A DNA stretch of 64,000 bases from Mucilaginibacter aquatilis (GCF_009755275.1 NZ_WQLA01000004.1:186001-250000), one strand, 5' to 3'; shown: positions 28,057 to 37,393, counted from the first letter of the stretch. Notes: a model not told the origin generated them from the letters alone. Numbers and translations: made by a program.

Positions 28057-29220
28057 CTATGTATTTAAAGTTATTTGTTGTTTGGTTTGAGCCGATAGCA
28101 GCCCTGCTTCAAGCACCTTCATTGTATTGAGTCCGTCATTAAAGTTGGGAGTTACCTGCTTTTTATTCTCAATGGCATCAATGAAATCAACTACCGCATG
28201 AACAAAGGAATGCTCGTAGCCAATTATATGGCCGGGCGGCCACCAGCTTTTTATGTATGGATGTTGCGGTTCGGTAACAATAATTTTGCGGAAGCCTTGA
28301 GTATCGTCAGCATCACTTGAGGAGAAGAACATAAGCTCGTTCATTCGCTCCAAATCAAATGTGAGGCTTCCCTTGCTTCCATATATCTCAAATGAAAGCT
28401 TATTTTTACGACCTGTTGCAAAACGTGTGGCTTCAAATGAACCCATTACGCCGTTTGCAAACTTCACGATCATTAAAGCAGCGTCTTCAACGGTTACTTG
28501 ACCTCGTTCGCTACCATTCACCTCGGCCTGTAAATTGCCTGTACTTGCTTCATCGGCTAAAGGCCGTTCGGTAATAAAGTTAGTACTCATTGCAGTCACC
28601 GAATCAATTGAGCCTATAAGATAATGCGCCAAATCAACGCAATGTGAGTTTAAATCCCAGTGCGGACCAGCTTGAGCAGTCTCCTTACGCAATTGCCATG
28701 TCAGCGGAAATTCAGGATCAACTATCCAATCTTGCTGGTAAGCAGCTCTCCAGTGAAACAGCCTTCCCAGCAGGCCATTTTCAATCATTTTTTTTGCCAA
28801 TGCTATTGCAGGTACACGCCTGTAGTTATGATTTAGATAGTGTATTACTTTGTTATCTTCGCACACGCGCAGCATTTCCTCAGCCTGCTTTACGCTCATG
28901 GCCAACGGCTTTTCGCAAAAAATATGCTTACCTTCTTTAGCCGCAGCAATGGCAATTTCGTAATGCAGGTGCTGTGGCAAGGCAATATCAATTATATCAA
29001 TATCTGCTCTGCTGATAAGCTTTTTCCAGTCAGTTTGCGTTTCCTGCCAGCCCCAACGTTCAGCAAATTCTTTCAGTGAGGGTTCGTGTCTTCCGCATGC
29101 AACCTTTAGAACAGGTTTAGCCGCAACATCAAAAAACAACGGTGCTTTAAGCCAGGCGTTACTGTGCGCCCTACCCATAAATTTATAACCTACAATACCT
29201 ACGTTCAATGTTTTAAGCAT
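28057..29220 (-). CDS. Gfo/Idh/MocA-family NAD(P)-dependent oxidoreductase
   Basis: 387 residues, cytoplasmic. An N-terminal Rossmann domain has VGIVGYKFMGRAHSNAW, a variant of the usual GxGxxG, and the family EKP motif in FCEKPLA, whose Lys is catalytic. The C-terminal alpha/beta domain has the DLNSHCVDLAHYL motif with the catalytic Asp/His. The end GYEHSFVHAVVDFIDAI is typical of members that work with a TIM-barrel partner. These enzymes oxidise or reduce sugars at C1, C2 or C3; partner TIM barrels include those of 3-keto-glycoside pathways. It overlaps the isomerase gene by 8 bp and precedes PhyH by 3 bp, so the three are translated from one mRNA. Substrate unknown. Confidence 0.88.
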   Translation of the reverse strand: MLKTLNVGIVGYKFMGRAHSNAWLKAPLFFDVAAKPVLKVACGRHEPSLKEFAERWGWQETQTDWKKLISRADIDIIDIALPQHLHYEIAIAAAKEGKHIFCEKPLAMSVKQAEEMLRVCEDNKVIHYLNHNYRRVPAIALAKKMIENGLLGRLFHWRAAYQQDWIVDPEFPLTWQLRKETAQAGPHWDLNSHCVDLAHYLIGSIDSVTAMSTNFITERPLADEASTGNLQAEVNGSERGQVTVEDAALMIVKFANGVMGSFEATRFATGRKNKLSFEIYGSKGSLTFDLERMNELMFFSSSDADDTQGFRKIIVTEPQHPYIKSWWPPGHIIGYEHSFVHAVVDFIDAIENKKQVTPNFNDGLNTMKVLEAGLLSAQTKQQITLNT

Positions 29221-30079
29221 ACTCTAATCTTCCGGCTATTTTCCATAATTCAGCAACACTCTTTTTTACCACATCCTCTTCCTGATTGGTATAATCTGGG
29301 TGCAAAAAGTCAATTTCAACTGCCAGGAAGCCTTTGTAATTGTGCTGCTTTAAAATTTGTGCAAGCCGGGCATTATCAACCAAGCCCTCACCCGTTGGTA
29401 CGCATGAAAAGAAATACCATTCATTTACAGGAACACCTTTAACCGGTTTAAGATCCTTAATATGAGTAGCCAAAACATAGGGCGCTAACTTTTCCATTGC
29501 TTGAATAGGATCATCAAGCACTCTTAAAAAATTGCCGGTGTCAAAGTTCACTCCAAAATATGGCGAATTAACATTAGTGATCAATTGTAGTATTTCGTCG
29601 GAGTTATAATCAATGTGATTTTCCACAGCCAGCTTTATGTTGTACCGTGCGGCAACTTTAGCGGCATCAGTAAACATTTGGCTTAATTTTTCGAGCTGTG
29701 GAGCATGATCCTCAAACCTGAATTGAAGGCTGCTGCCTACTACCCGCATTACATTGGCACCTATATAACTAGCATACTCAATGTGCTCAAGCATTTCATC
29801 AAATGCAGCTTCATTTTTACCACCTTCCAAACCATCAGGGTGCCCCCACGCGTAAACCCTATCCATATCGTTATCATCAAGTTGCTGTTTTACATCAAGT
29901 AAGTACTCTTTATTAAACCGTGGAATAAAACACGACTCCAGTGATATGCCTTTTATATCCAGCTTGCCTATATCTTTTAGGAAAGCATCAAATGAAAGCT
30001 CTTTTTCGGGCTTATCCTGGCCGGGATATACCTCGCCAAAAAGACGGTGGTAACAGTAACTATCAATTCCAACATTCAT
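29213..30079 (-). CDS. Cytoplasmic sugar phosphate isomerase/epimerase-like TIM barrel
   Basis: 288 residues with no signal peptide. The AP-endonuclease-2 type barrel shows likely metal ligands at strand ends: ESCFIPRF, AWGHPDG, NHIDYN with Glu in AVENH, GVNFDTGN, ATHIKD and AVEIDFLHPD. Members epimerise, isomerise or beta-eliminate sugars, often paired with Gfo/Idh oxidoreductases. It is the first gene of the trio, with an operator copy 117 nt upstream. It differs from the secreted TIM barrel at 5753-6652, so the regulon seems to carry one barrel on each side of the inner membrane. The exact reaction is unknown. Confidence 0.82.
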   Translation of the reverse strand: MNVGIDSYCYHRLFGEVYPGQDKPEKELSFDAFLKDIGKLDIKGISLESCFIPRFNKEYLLDVKQQLDDNDMDRVYAWGHPDGLEGGKNEAAFDEMLEHIEYASYIGANVMRVVGSSLQFRFEDHAPQLEKLSQMFTDAAKVAARYNIKLAVENHIDYNSDEILQLITNVNSPYFGVNFDTGNFLRVLDDPIQAMEKLAPYVLATHIKDLKPVKGVPVNEWYFFSCVPTGEGLVDNARLAQILKQHNYKGFLAVEIDFLHPDYTNQEEDVVKKSVAELWKIAGRLEYA

Positions 30080-30196
30080 AATTTCATTTATTAATTGGTT
30101 ATATACTTTGGTTTAGATGTTTGCAGACACTTGATAATTGAGAAAACAAGCGTCTTTTAGGTATATGTAAATGTGTGATTATTAGCAAAATGACAC

Positions 30197-30212
30197 TAAT
30201 ACTTTTTTAGCT
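30197..30212 (-). promoter_or_regulatory. Shared 16-nt operator, copy 5
   Basis: Reads AGCTAAAAAAGTATTA on the minus strand with the core intact, 117 nt before the isomerase ATG. Only a weak T-rich stretch (ACATTTAC) is seen at the -7 position. Confidence 0.62.
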
Positions 30213-30250
30213 TAATAATATTGTTTTATGAGTTGAAAAATATGCTAATA

Positions 30251-30280
30251 AAAAAAAGCCGCCGGTAAATTACCGGCGGC
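30251..30280 (-). terminator. Rho-independent terminator of the GH5 gene
   Basis: A GC-rich stem GCCGCCGGT (30258-30266) / ACCGGCGGC (30272-30280), followed on the minus strand by seven T. It lies 28 bp after the GH5 stop and is a strong intrinsic terminator. Confidence 0.85.
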
Positions 30281-30307
30281 CAAACCAAAAAATGCATAAC
30301 CAACATA

Positions 30308-31381
30308 TTACTTACCTTTCATCACATCACTAAAAAACTTACCTTGTGATGTAGGCTCATAATTCCAGTTCTTAATCATTTGTGGTATCCAATCGGGGTC
30401 AAAAACCCAAACCACCCATGATATGCCTTTTTTATTAAAGTATTTTATAATTGACGGCCCGTAAATGCCATCGTCCTTTAAATTCTCATCTTCATCTCCG
30501 GGCATAAAGCCAAGCTCGGTTGCTATCACCGGATATTTATCGGCCACAAAACCAAAGTCCAATTCCCACTTATCTTCACGTGGTACAGCGCGTTTACCAG
30601 GGTAAGGATGCGTTACATAACCAATACCCGGGCGGGCAATTGGGTTGTCTTTTACTGGTGTAAGATCATATGCCCAGTTAAAGCCGGCAACCAACGGAAC
30701 TACATTTTTATTGTAAACGTAAATCAAATCAATCATTTGCTCCATTAACGTTTTCCAACCGTCCCAACTGGCGGTGCCGTATTGCCCATCATAAGTGGTA
30801 GGCTCATTAAACAACTCGTAAAATGCCACAGTAGGAATATCTTTGTAATGTTCTGCAATGTTTCTCCAGAAATTAAAAGTTTCGCTTTTAGTGGTTTTAT
30901 GCATGTCTTGCGAAAGAACCTCCATTTGCAGGTTGCCTATAGCATGCCAGTCAATTAACACATAAATACCCAGTTCTGAGCACCAGTTAACGGCTTCATC
31001 TAAAAGTTTAATGTAAGCCTCTACCCCACGCTGATGATAGGCAACAGGATGCACCGGGATACGTATTAAATTTGCGCCCCAGCTTTTAATTACCTCAAAA
31101 TGCTTCTTGTTCCAATGCCCGTCTTTAACCAACTTATCCGGGTCGGAAATGGACAATCCCTTGAAAACAATTACCTTGCCTTTATCATTAACAAAAGAAT
31201 TACCCTGAACTTTTATGTAAGACATTTTACTTGCAGTTGCAGGGAGCTTGTAGGGCTTTATGGCATCAATATGCCACCAGTCTTTTTTAATAGCATTGCT
31301 TTGCAAGCCCGGCTGGGCAATGGCCGCTCCTATTTTACACACTACAGCCAGTAATGTTAACCCGAGGTAAGAAACTTTCAT
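30308..31381 (-). CDS. Secreted GH5 glycoside hydrolase
   Basis: 357 residues with a signal peptide (1-22, GAAIAQ), no lipobox. The GH5 barrel starts after a short lead (VQGNSFVNDKGKVIVFKGLS). Acid/base Glu193 lies in FNEP and nucleophile Glu289 in TELGF; YVLIDWH and YVTHPYPG add the conserved His residues. It is distinct from the two GH5_5-like paralogues and could be a beta-1,4-glucanase or mannanase; I cannot fix the subfamily. It has its own operator 72 nt upstream and its own terminator, although it also follows the ThuA-like gene by 95 bp. Its shared operator puts it in the regulon. Confidence 0.87.
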   Translation of the reverse strand: MKVSYLGLTLLAVVCKIGAAIAQPGLQSNAIKKDWWHIDAIKPYKLPATASKMSYIKVQGNSFVNDKGKVIVFKGLSISDPDKLVKDGHWNKKHFEVIKSWGANLIRIPVHPVAYHQRGVEAYIKLLDEAVNWCSELGIYVLIDWHAIGNLQMEVLSQDMHKTTKSETFNFWRNIAEHYKDIPTVAFYELFNEPTTYDGQYGTASWDGWKTLMEQMIDLIYVYNKNVVPLVAGFNWAYDLTPVKDNPIARPGIGYVTHPYPGKRAVPREDKWELDFGFVADKYPVIATELGFMPGDEDENLKDDGIYGPSIIKYFNKKGISWVVWVFDPDWIPQMIKNWNYEPTSQGKFFSDVMKGK

Positions 31382-31453
31382 TTAGCTTTGAATTGGTGTA
31401 CTGCAAAGCAATGAAAATCTTCAAAAATGCGTTTACTTTTTTTTGCCAGTTTA

Positions 31454-31469
31454 TAATACTTTTTTAGCC
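31454..31469 (-). promoter_or_regulatory. Shared 16-nt operator, copy 6
   Basis: Reads GGCTAAAAAAGTATTA on the minus strand, exact consensus, 72 nt before the GH5 ATG and only 7 bp after the ThuA-like stop. CATTTTTG, one base off TAnnTTTG, begins 24 nt downstream. Confidence 0.65.
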
Positions 31470-31476
31470 CAACCGA

Positions 31477-32388
31477 TCAATTGGTTGTATTCAATAAACT
31501 CGCAACTTCTTCGTCGATATAAAATACTGAATTAGTGCCACTCACCGGAACTTTTATACCCGCAGCCCAAATCAATCCGTTTAAGAGCACTTTTCTAAAA
31601 TTTTCATTTTGCCAGTTTGAATAGTAATGTGCCATAGTAGCGCAAAATGCCCGTCCGCCTTTTTCACGCTTATAACCCCAGGCAACTACATCTCCTAATG
31701 GTTTACTCCCCCCTAAAACGGGCACATTAAGTACTGGAATAATATCCTTACGTTCAGCCACAAAACGCATATTATAATAGAATTCATCTTTAATGGTGAA
31801 AGGCTTAACTCCATTACTTATTGGGTGTTTTGGACTGGCAAGTGTTACCTGCGCATTGGCAACTTTTAAATCTGAATAATGACGTTTAGCACCCGTAGAA
31901 TCTTGCCAGTCATAATACCCTCCGGTCCATTCTAAAAGCTTTTGTCCATGTTCATAATCAGCAAACGTAGAAAAGTGTAGTAATGCTATGCCACATCCCC
32001 TATTTACTTGCCGTTGTAGAACCGCCATACGACTGCCGGTCAAAAATGGCGACTCTTTAAAATTTATTCCATCTGCACCATCGGTAACAAATAATATTAA
32101 ATCGGCCTTATTAAGTAATGAATCTGCAGGCGGCCATCCGTTTAAGTAAAAACTGGTGTTGATGCCTTTTACATTTGAGCGATCAAGCATTACCTTAATA
32201 AGCTTTACCGTTTTCTCGTACTCGTGTTCACCGGGATCATGGCTTTTAGTACCGGCAATCAAAACAATATTTTTTAGCTGCTTATGTCGCGGTGGGCTTA
32301 CTAACTTACTTGCAACAGCATTATTATGTGTTAGAGCTAGAATTGCCAGTATAAGCAGGCGCCAGCTGTAAATCTTATAATTAAGCAT
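31477..32388 (-). CDS. Secreted ThuA-like protein
   Basis: 303 residues with a signal peptide (to about 27, NNAVAS). The ThuA-like, glutamine-amidotransferase-like fold is suggested by VLIAGTKSHDPGEHEYEKT, LILFVTDGADG, GCGIALLHFSTF and HPISNGVKPFTIKDEFYYNM, all usual in the family. ThuA members are linked to trehalose and other disaccharide use and often lie near keto-sugar genes, but their activity is unclear. No operator copy lies directly upstream; the only 140 bp before it hold the ABC-F terminator. It may be expressed from its own weak promoter. The location next to the GH5 suggests a role in the same glycan system, which is inference. Confidence 0.8.
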   Translation of the reverse strand: MLNYKIYSWRLLILAILALTHNNAVASKLVSPPRHKQLKNIVLIAGTKSHDPGEHEYEKTVKLIKVMLDRSNVKGINTSFYLNGWPPADSLLNKADLILFVTDGADGINFKESPFLTGSRMAVLQRQVNRGCGIALLHFSTFADYEHGQKLLEWTGGYYDWQDSTGAKRHYSDLKVANAQVTLASPKHPISNGVKPFTIKDEFYYNMRFVAERKDIIPVLNVPVLGGSKPLGDVVAWGYKREKGGRAFCATMAHYYSNWQNENFRKVLLNGLIWAAGIKVPVSGTNSVFYIDEEVASLLNTTN

Positions 32389-32436
32389 AACCTTTTAATT
32401 GTTGACTAATAAGCTAAGTTCAGTTTCAGCCATAAA

Positions 32437-32499
32437 AAAAGGTGCTGCAAAACCCTCAAAACATAATACTATTATGCGTCAGGAATTTCAGCACCTTTT
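32437..32499 (-). terminator. Terminator of the ABC-F gene with nested hairpin
   Basis: AAAAGGTGCTG (32437-32447) pairs perfectly with CAGCACCTTTT (32489-32499), and the minus strand continues with a T7 run. The 41-nt loop contains a second small hairpin, CATAAT-ACT-ATTATG (32462-32476). The stem starts 30 bp after the ABC-F stop. Confidence 0.75.
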
Positions 32500-32528
32500 A
32501 AGTAAATATCCTAAGTTATAGTAACGCG

Positions 32529-34163
32529 CTAGCTTTGTTCAATATCTTTCAGGTTATCCATCTTTTTATAAGCCAAAAATCCTTTAATATCTTCAAAGTG
32601 TTCACGCACCCGTTTGTTGCCAAATTCAAATACTTTGGTAACGAGGCCGTCTAAAAAGTCACGATCGTGAGATACAAGGATTAACGTACCATCAAAATCG
32701 CGCAAGGCATCTTTAATGATATCTTTCGTCTTCATATCCAAGTGGTTGGTAGGCTCATCCAATATAAGCAGATTTACGGGCTCCAAAAGTAGTTTGATCA
32801 TAGCCAAACGGGTTTTCTCCCCTCCTGAAAGTACCTTAACTTTTTTGGTAGTATCGTCACCGCTAAACATAAATGCGCCTAACAAATCTTTGATTTTAAC
32901 AGTATTGTCAGATAATGGGATTTGGTCGATGGTATCGAATACGGTCAAGTTCTCATCAAGCAGAGCGGCTTGATTTTGTGCAAAGTAGCCTATTTTAGCG
33001 TTATGACCTACTTTAAGGCTTCCGTCAAAGTCGATTTCATTCATGATAGCTTTGATCATGGTTGATTTACCTTCACCATTTTTACCCACAAAGGCTACCT
33101 TTTCGCCACGCTCAATAACCATCGATGCGTTTTGGAATACTACATGGTCTCCGTAGCTTTTGCTCATTTCCTCAACCATAAGCGGATATTGCCCCGAGCG
33201 TGGAGATGGAGGAAACTTGAGTCGTAAAGCTGATGTATCAACTTCATCAATTTCAATTACTTCCAGCTTCTCTAACATTTTAACGCGTGATTGCACTTGC
33301 AGAGTTTTTGAATACGTACCCCTGAAACGGTCAATGAACTCTTGGTTATCAGCAATGAAACGCTGCTGTTCTTCGTAAGCCTTTAGCTGATGTAAACGGC
33401 GGTCGGCACGTAACTGCAGGTAGTGGCTATATTTAGCTTTGTAGTCGTATATGCGCCCCATAGTTACTTCTATGGTGCGGTTGGTAATATTATCAACAAA
33501 GGCACGGTCGTGCGATATTACCATTACAGCCTTTGCTGAATTTAATAAAAACTCTTCCAGCCACTGTATACTTTCAATATCCATGTGGTTAGTAGGCTCA
33601 TCCAGTAAAATAAGATCGGGCTTCTTCAATAAAATCTTAGCCAACTCAATACGCATGCGCCATCCGCCCGAAAATTCAGAAGTTTGCCTGTTAAAGTCTT
33701 TACGTTCAAAACCAAGCCCTTTCAGTACTTTTTCAACTTCTGCATCGTAATTGGTTTCCTCTACCGTATATACCTTTTCGCTCAATTCCGATACTCTTTC
33801 AATGAGTTTCATGTACTCATCGCTTTCGTAATCGGTACGGATGTTAAGCTGCTCGTTAACTTCATCCAATTCCTTTTGCATTTGGTTTGCCTCTGCAAAA
33901 GCTTTCATGGTTTCTTCAAAAACGGTTACGTTATCTTGCGTTAGCAAATGCTGAGGCAAATAAGCAATTACAGCTTCTTTAGGGCCGGTTACATTACCAG
34001 TAGTAGGTTTGGCTGCACCGGCAATTATTTTAAGAATTGTGGATTTGCCTGCACCGTTTTTGCCCATGAGAGCTATTTTGTCGTTTTCATTAATTGAAAA
34101 AGTAACATCACTAAAAAGGGTTGTTCCGCCAAATGAAACTGAAATATTGTTTACGTTAATCAC
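32529..34163 (-). CDS. ABC-F family ATPase (ribosome-associated)
   Basis: 544 residues, start codon GTG at 34163. Two ABC domains in one chain without membrane segments: Walker A GKNGAGKST near residue 35 and GKNGEGKST near 360, signatures EFSGGWRMR and LSGGEKTRL, Walker B followed by DEPTNHMD and DEPTNHLD. The linker between them is helical and charged, as in ABC-F proteins that enter the ribosomal E site. The overall pattern is closest to the YbiT/Uup-type housekeeping members, not to known antibiotic-resistance ones; this is judged by eye. It is a single gene with its own terminator and seems unrelated to the glycan loci on both sides. Confidence 0.93.
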   Translation of the reverse strand: MINVNNISVSFGGTTLFSDVTFSINENDKIALMGKNGAGKSTILKIIAGAAKPTTGNVTGPKEAVIAYLPQHLLTQDNVTVFEETMKAFAEANQMQKELDEVNEQLNIRTDYESDEYMKLIERVSELSEKVYTVEETNYDAEVEKVLKGLGFERKDFNRQTSEFSGGWRMRIELAKILLKKPDLILLDEPTNHMDIESIQWLEEFLLNSAKAVMVISHDRAFVDNITNRTIEVTMGRIYDYKAKYSHYLQLRADRRLHQLKAYEEQQRFIADNQEFIDRFRGTYSKTLQVQSRVKMLEKLEVIEIDEVDTSALRLKFPPSPRSGQYPLMVEEMSKSYGDHVVFQNASMVIERGEKVAFVGKNGEGKSTMIKAIMNEIDFDGSLKVGHNAKIGYFAQNQAALLDENLTVFDTIDQIPLSDNTVKIKDLLGAFMFSGDDTTKKVKVLSGGEKTRLAMIKLLLEPVNLLILDEPTNHLDMKTKDIIKDALRDFDGTLILVSHDRDFLDGLVTKVFEFGNKRVREHFEDIKGFLAYKKMDNLKDIEQS

Positions 34164-34259
34164 AGTACTTATGAATTTATGAGCAAAGATAGAAAATGGA
34201 GTAATTTTGCGCTTTATAAACTTTAGAAGACTATATAGAATTAAAGGTTATTAGGCTAT

Positions 34260-37169
34260 TTACTTAAGTACATCATCCGCCTTTGCTGGTTGAGCTATTG
34301 CTTTAATTAAATAATCAAACAGCGGTACATCTGACGGTATCTGCATTTTTTTACGAAGACGGTATCTACTTACCTCCACTGCTTTAATGGTAATACTCAT
34401 TAACTGCGCTATCTCTTTTGAGGTAAGATTCATTTTAAGGTAAGCGCATAATTTTAAATCATTTGAACTCAGCTCAGGAAAACGCTCTTTAAGCCGGCTT
34501 AAAAAATTGGAGTGTATGTGATCAAAGTGCATGGCAAACTGCTCCCAGTCGCCATCATTACGTTCAGCTTCATTTAGCAAGCGTACAACACGTTTAAAGT
34601 CAGCTGACTTTTCGCTTTTACCATTGGCAACCAAAGGCAATAGTTCATCTTTAATTTTAGCAAGCAGTTTACCACGCTGTACCAAATGCATGGTAGTTGA
34701 GGCCAGTTCTTTATTTTTATAACTAACATCGGCTACCAGCTTTTCATTTTGCAGCTTCATTATTTCGCGCTCATTGTGTTCCAATTCCAATTGATGCAAA
34801 TACTTGAGCTTTTCTTGTTCTTTGATGTGTTTACGCTGTTGTTGTTGAATAAACATATGAACGCCGCCCGTCACCACGGCCATGCATAGCGCATAAAACC
34901 ACCAGCTTTGGTACCAGGCTGCTTCAATTACAAACTGCCGCTCAACCGGTACCGATTCATTACCCATATTATTACGGGCTTTTACTTTAAAAGTATAAGT
35001 ACCCGCAGGCAAATTGGTATACTCCTTTTCGGCCTTTGTGTTCCAAGCCGACCATTGTTTGTCAAATCCCTCCAACTGATAACTAAACTCCAGCGTATTT
35101 TGCTGCTCATATAAAGTAGAAGCAAACTCAAACTGCAGTGAATTAAGCTCGTGAGGTAATTTAATTTGTGCATTGGCTTTTATTCGATTATAGCCACCAA
35201 AAACTACACTGTCTTTGTCATTTATTAGCTTAACCTGCGTAAGTAAAACATTAATAGGTAAACGACTTTGCTCGCGGTACTTTAGGAAATTGATATGGTA
35301 AATACCCTTATTAGCACCTACGAAAATATTTTGCTGGTTGTACGGGTAAACATGCTCAAAACCTGATACAAGCTTGGAAGTAAGTTCAGGAAAATAAACT
35401 ACTGTAGGGTGAGACTCATTAGTTGAAAAATCAACAACTCCAAGTTTCTTTCCATTTACAAACCAAACGTTTCCGGCGGCATCTTCATGGAGGTAGTGTA
35501 TAGCTGTAGTATGCGTGTAGGGTTCAAACAAAGCCGAACGCTGGAAGCGCATTGTTTCATCGTTATATTCATAAATGCCCTTTAAGCTGGCTACTACAAT
35601 TCGGTTTTTAATTCGAAAAATGTAATTTCCTAATGCTTCAGGCAAGCCTTCTTTAACGCCTAACACTTCCCGTTTAATCACCTGCTGATGATTTGCTGAT
35701 AGTGTTAACTTAAATACTCCTCTGTAAGGGTGCGAAGTCCAAACAATGTTACTATTATTGTCATAGGCTAAAAATCTTAACGATAGTTTATCTAAGCCAA
35801 CAATTGGACCTGCATTAATGAAATTGCCATCTTTATAGTTAAGTAGCTGTAATCCTTCATATGTACCAGCAACAGCTACAGGGACGGGCTCAATAGGTGA
35901 TAGAGGCTCAAACAACCAGTTACCTGTGTTTTGGCTTAGGGGCTTTAAATTATTTGGTTGTACTTCAAAAGCACCGTCTTCATGGGCGAGCAACAGCTTT
36001 TGGTTAATTTCATTTAACCCCCATACCTGGCCGCGTAAGTTGCCTACTTCTTTAAAATTACTGCGTGAATAACTCAAATCTCTCGCTTGCATATCAAGCG
36101 GAAGCTTAAAAAGGCCGTTTGATGCACCCACATATAACTCATTCTTAAATATACATGATGTGTAACTGCTGATCTGCTTTTTGTTATCGGGGAATATTTG
36201 TTTAATAGCACTATTAAAAGCAATAAAATCAATACCATCATCTAAAGCAAGCCAAAGGTTTTTAGCTTTATCGGTAAAAAGATTACGTATATAATTTTTC
36301 TGCAACCCTTCATCACTTGAAAAGTGCTGAATTATATTCCCTTCTTTATCAATGATATAACATGCCGATGTGGTAGTACCTATGGCAAACCAGTCTTTGT
36401 TGACGGCAATTGCACAATAGGCATAACTTGATTTAAGGATATTATCTACAGCTGTTATTTTAGGCGTAAGAACACCATCTTTTAATAAAAACAACCCGTT
36501 TTTAAGCGTTGCTATCAATAGCGTTCCGGGTGCATAATCCAAAACAGATGTGACTGTACCCTCTTTAAGTATCGAATTTTTGCAAGCAGTTCTCCATGTA
36601 CCGTTATCAAAAACCATTAGCCCTTTATGTTTTTGCTGCGCGTAGATACGGTTTTGAGCACATCCTAAAAAAGTCCACTCGGTGTTAGTTCTATATACGC
36701 TTATGGTTCCATCTTTTAAATAAAATATTTTCTCTACGGTACGGAAAAACGTTTCTCCATTGGCTTCACAAATATTCCAAACATCTGCAAATTGCCTGTT
36801 TGCCTTTGGTATAAGTGGTTTTAATGATTGATAGGTAAGTATGCCTCCATTATTGGGTTTGTAGTAGCCAATTTCATCTTGTCCGCCAACAAATATCTTT
36901 CCATCTTTTTCAATTTTCAAGGCGTGCGCAACTGTGCGGTTTGGTAACCTGTAAAGTTTCCAGTGCTTACCATCAAATGATAGTAATCCTTCATTGTTAG
37001 CAAAGTATACCCTACCATCCTTATCCTGATCAATAGCCCAGTTTTGGATACCGCCTTTGTATTCCAAATTGGTATAATTAACAATTTGAGGCAGTCCTAC
37101 TGGGTCTTGGGCATACAAGAAAAAGATAAATGAAAAGCAGGTTATTATGGTTAGTAATGCTTTTTTCAT
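34260..37169 (-). CDS. Membrane-tethered propeller/Y_Y_Y sensor with LuxR-type HTH
   Basis: 969 residues. A signal peptide (1-20) is followed by a long beta-propeller region (about 25-640), a Y_Y_Y domain (about 690-755, LEFSYQLEGFDKQWSAW), one TM helix (about 765-785, WWFYALCMAVVTGG), a charged coiled coil (about 785-860) and a C-terminal LuxR/GerE-type HTH (about 900-955, LTSKEIAQLMSITIKAVEVSRYRLRKKM). It is built like a hybrid two-component system but lacks kinase and receiver domains, so it should act as a one-component membrane-bound regulator with periplasmic glycan sensing. It lies divergent from SusC of the laminarin-type locus and probably controls it. Confidence 0.88.
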   Translation of the reverse strand: MKKALLTIITCFSFIFFLYAQDPVGLPQIVNYTNLEYKGGIQNWAIDQDKDGRVYFANNEGLLSFDGKHWKLYRLPNRTVAHALKIEKDGKIFVGGQDEIGYYKPNNGGILTYQSLKPLIPKANRQFADVWNICEANGETFFRTVEKIFYLKDGTISVYRTNTEWTFLGCAQNRIYAQQKHKGLMVFDNGTWRTACKNSILKEGTVTSVLDYAPGTLLIATLKNGLFLLKDGVLTPKITAVDNILKSSYAYCAIAVNKDWFAIGTTTSACYIIDKEGNIIQHFSSDEGLQKNYIRNLFTDKAKNLWLALDDGIDFIAFNSAIKQIFPDNKKQISSYTSCIFKNELYVGASNGLFKLPLDMQARDLSYSRSNFKEVGNLRGQVWGLNEINQKLLLAHEDGAFEVQPNNLKPLSQNTGNWLFEPLSPIEPVPVAVAGTYEGLQLLNYKDGNFINAGPIVGLDKLSLRFLAYDNNSNIVWTSHPYRGVFKLTLSANHQQVIKREVLGVKEGLPEALGNYIFRIKNRIVVASLKGIYEYNDETMRFQRSALFEPYTHTTAIHYLHEDAAGNVWFVNGKKLGVVDFSTNESHPTVVYFPELTSKLVSGFEHVYPYNQQNIFVGANKGIYHINFLKYREQSRLPINVLLTQVKLINDKDSVVFGGYNRIKANAQIKLPHELNSLQFEFASTLYEQQNTLEFSYQLEGFDKQWSAWNTKAEKEYTNLPAGTYTFKVKARNNMGNESVPVERQFVIEAAWYQSWWFYALCMAVVTGGVHMFIQQQQRKHIKEQEKLKYLHQLELEHNEREIMKLQNEKLVADVSYKNKELASTTMHLVQRGKLLAKIKDELLPLVANGKSEKSADFKRVVRLLNEAERNDGDWEQFAMHFDHIHSNFLSRLKERFPELSSNDLKLCAYLKMNLTSKEIAQLMSITIKAVEVSRYRLRKKMQIPSDVPLFDYLIKAIAQPAKADDVLK

Positions 37170-37393
37170 TGAATAAGCGTAAAACTAAATAATAGATTTT
37201 AACCAACCTCGTGTAGTGTCAAATTTATTTTAAATGTAGCCTTGACATTAATAAACAACTAACTGACAATGAGTTAAATGCTAATATTTTGTCTCGCTCT
37301 TGTAGTGTTAAAGTAGGGGCATTTTGAGGGGTAAAAATACCGTTGTATGGGTTATATAGTGTGTTGAAAATTAGGTGTAGTTAAATGTGAGTT

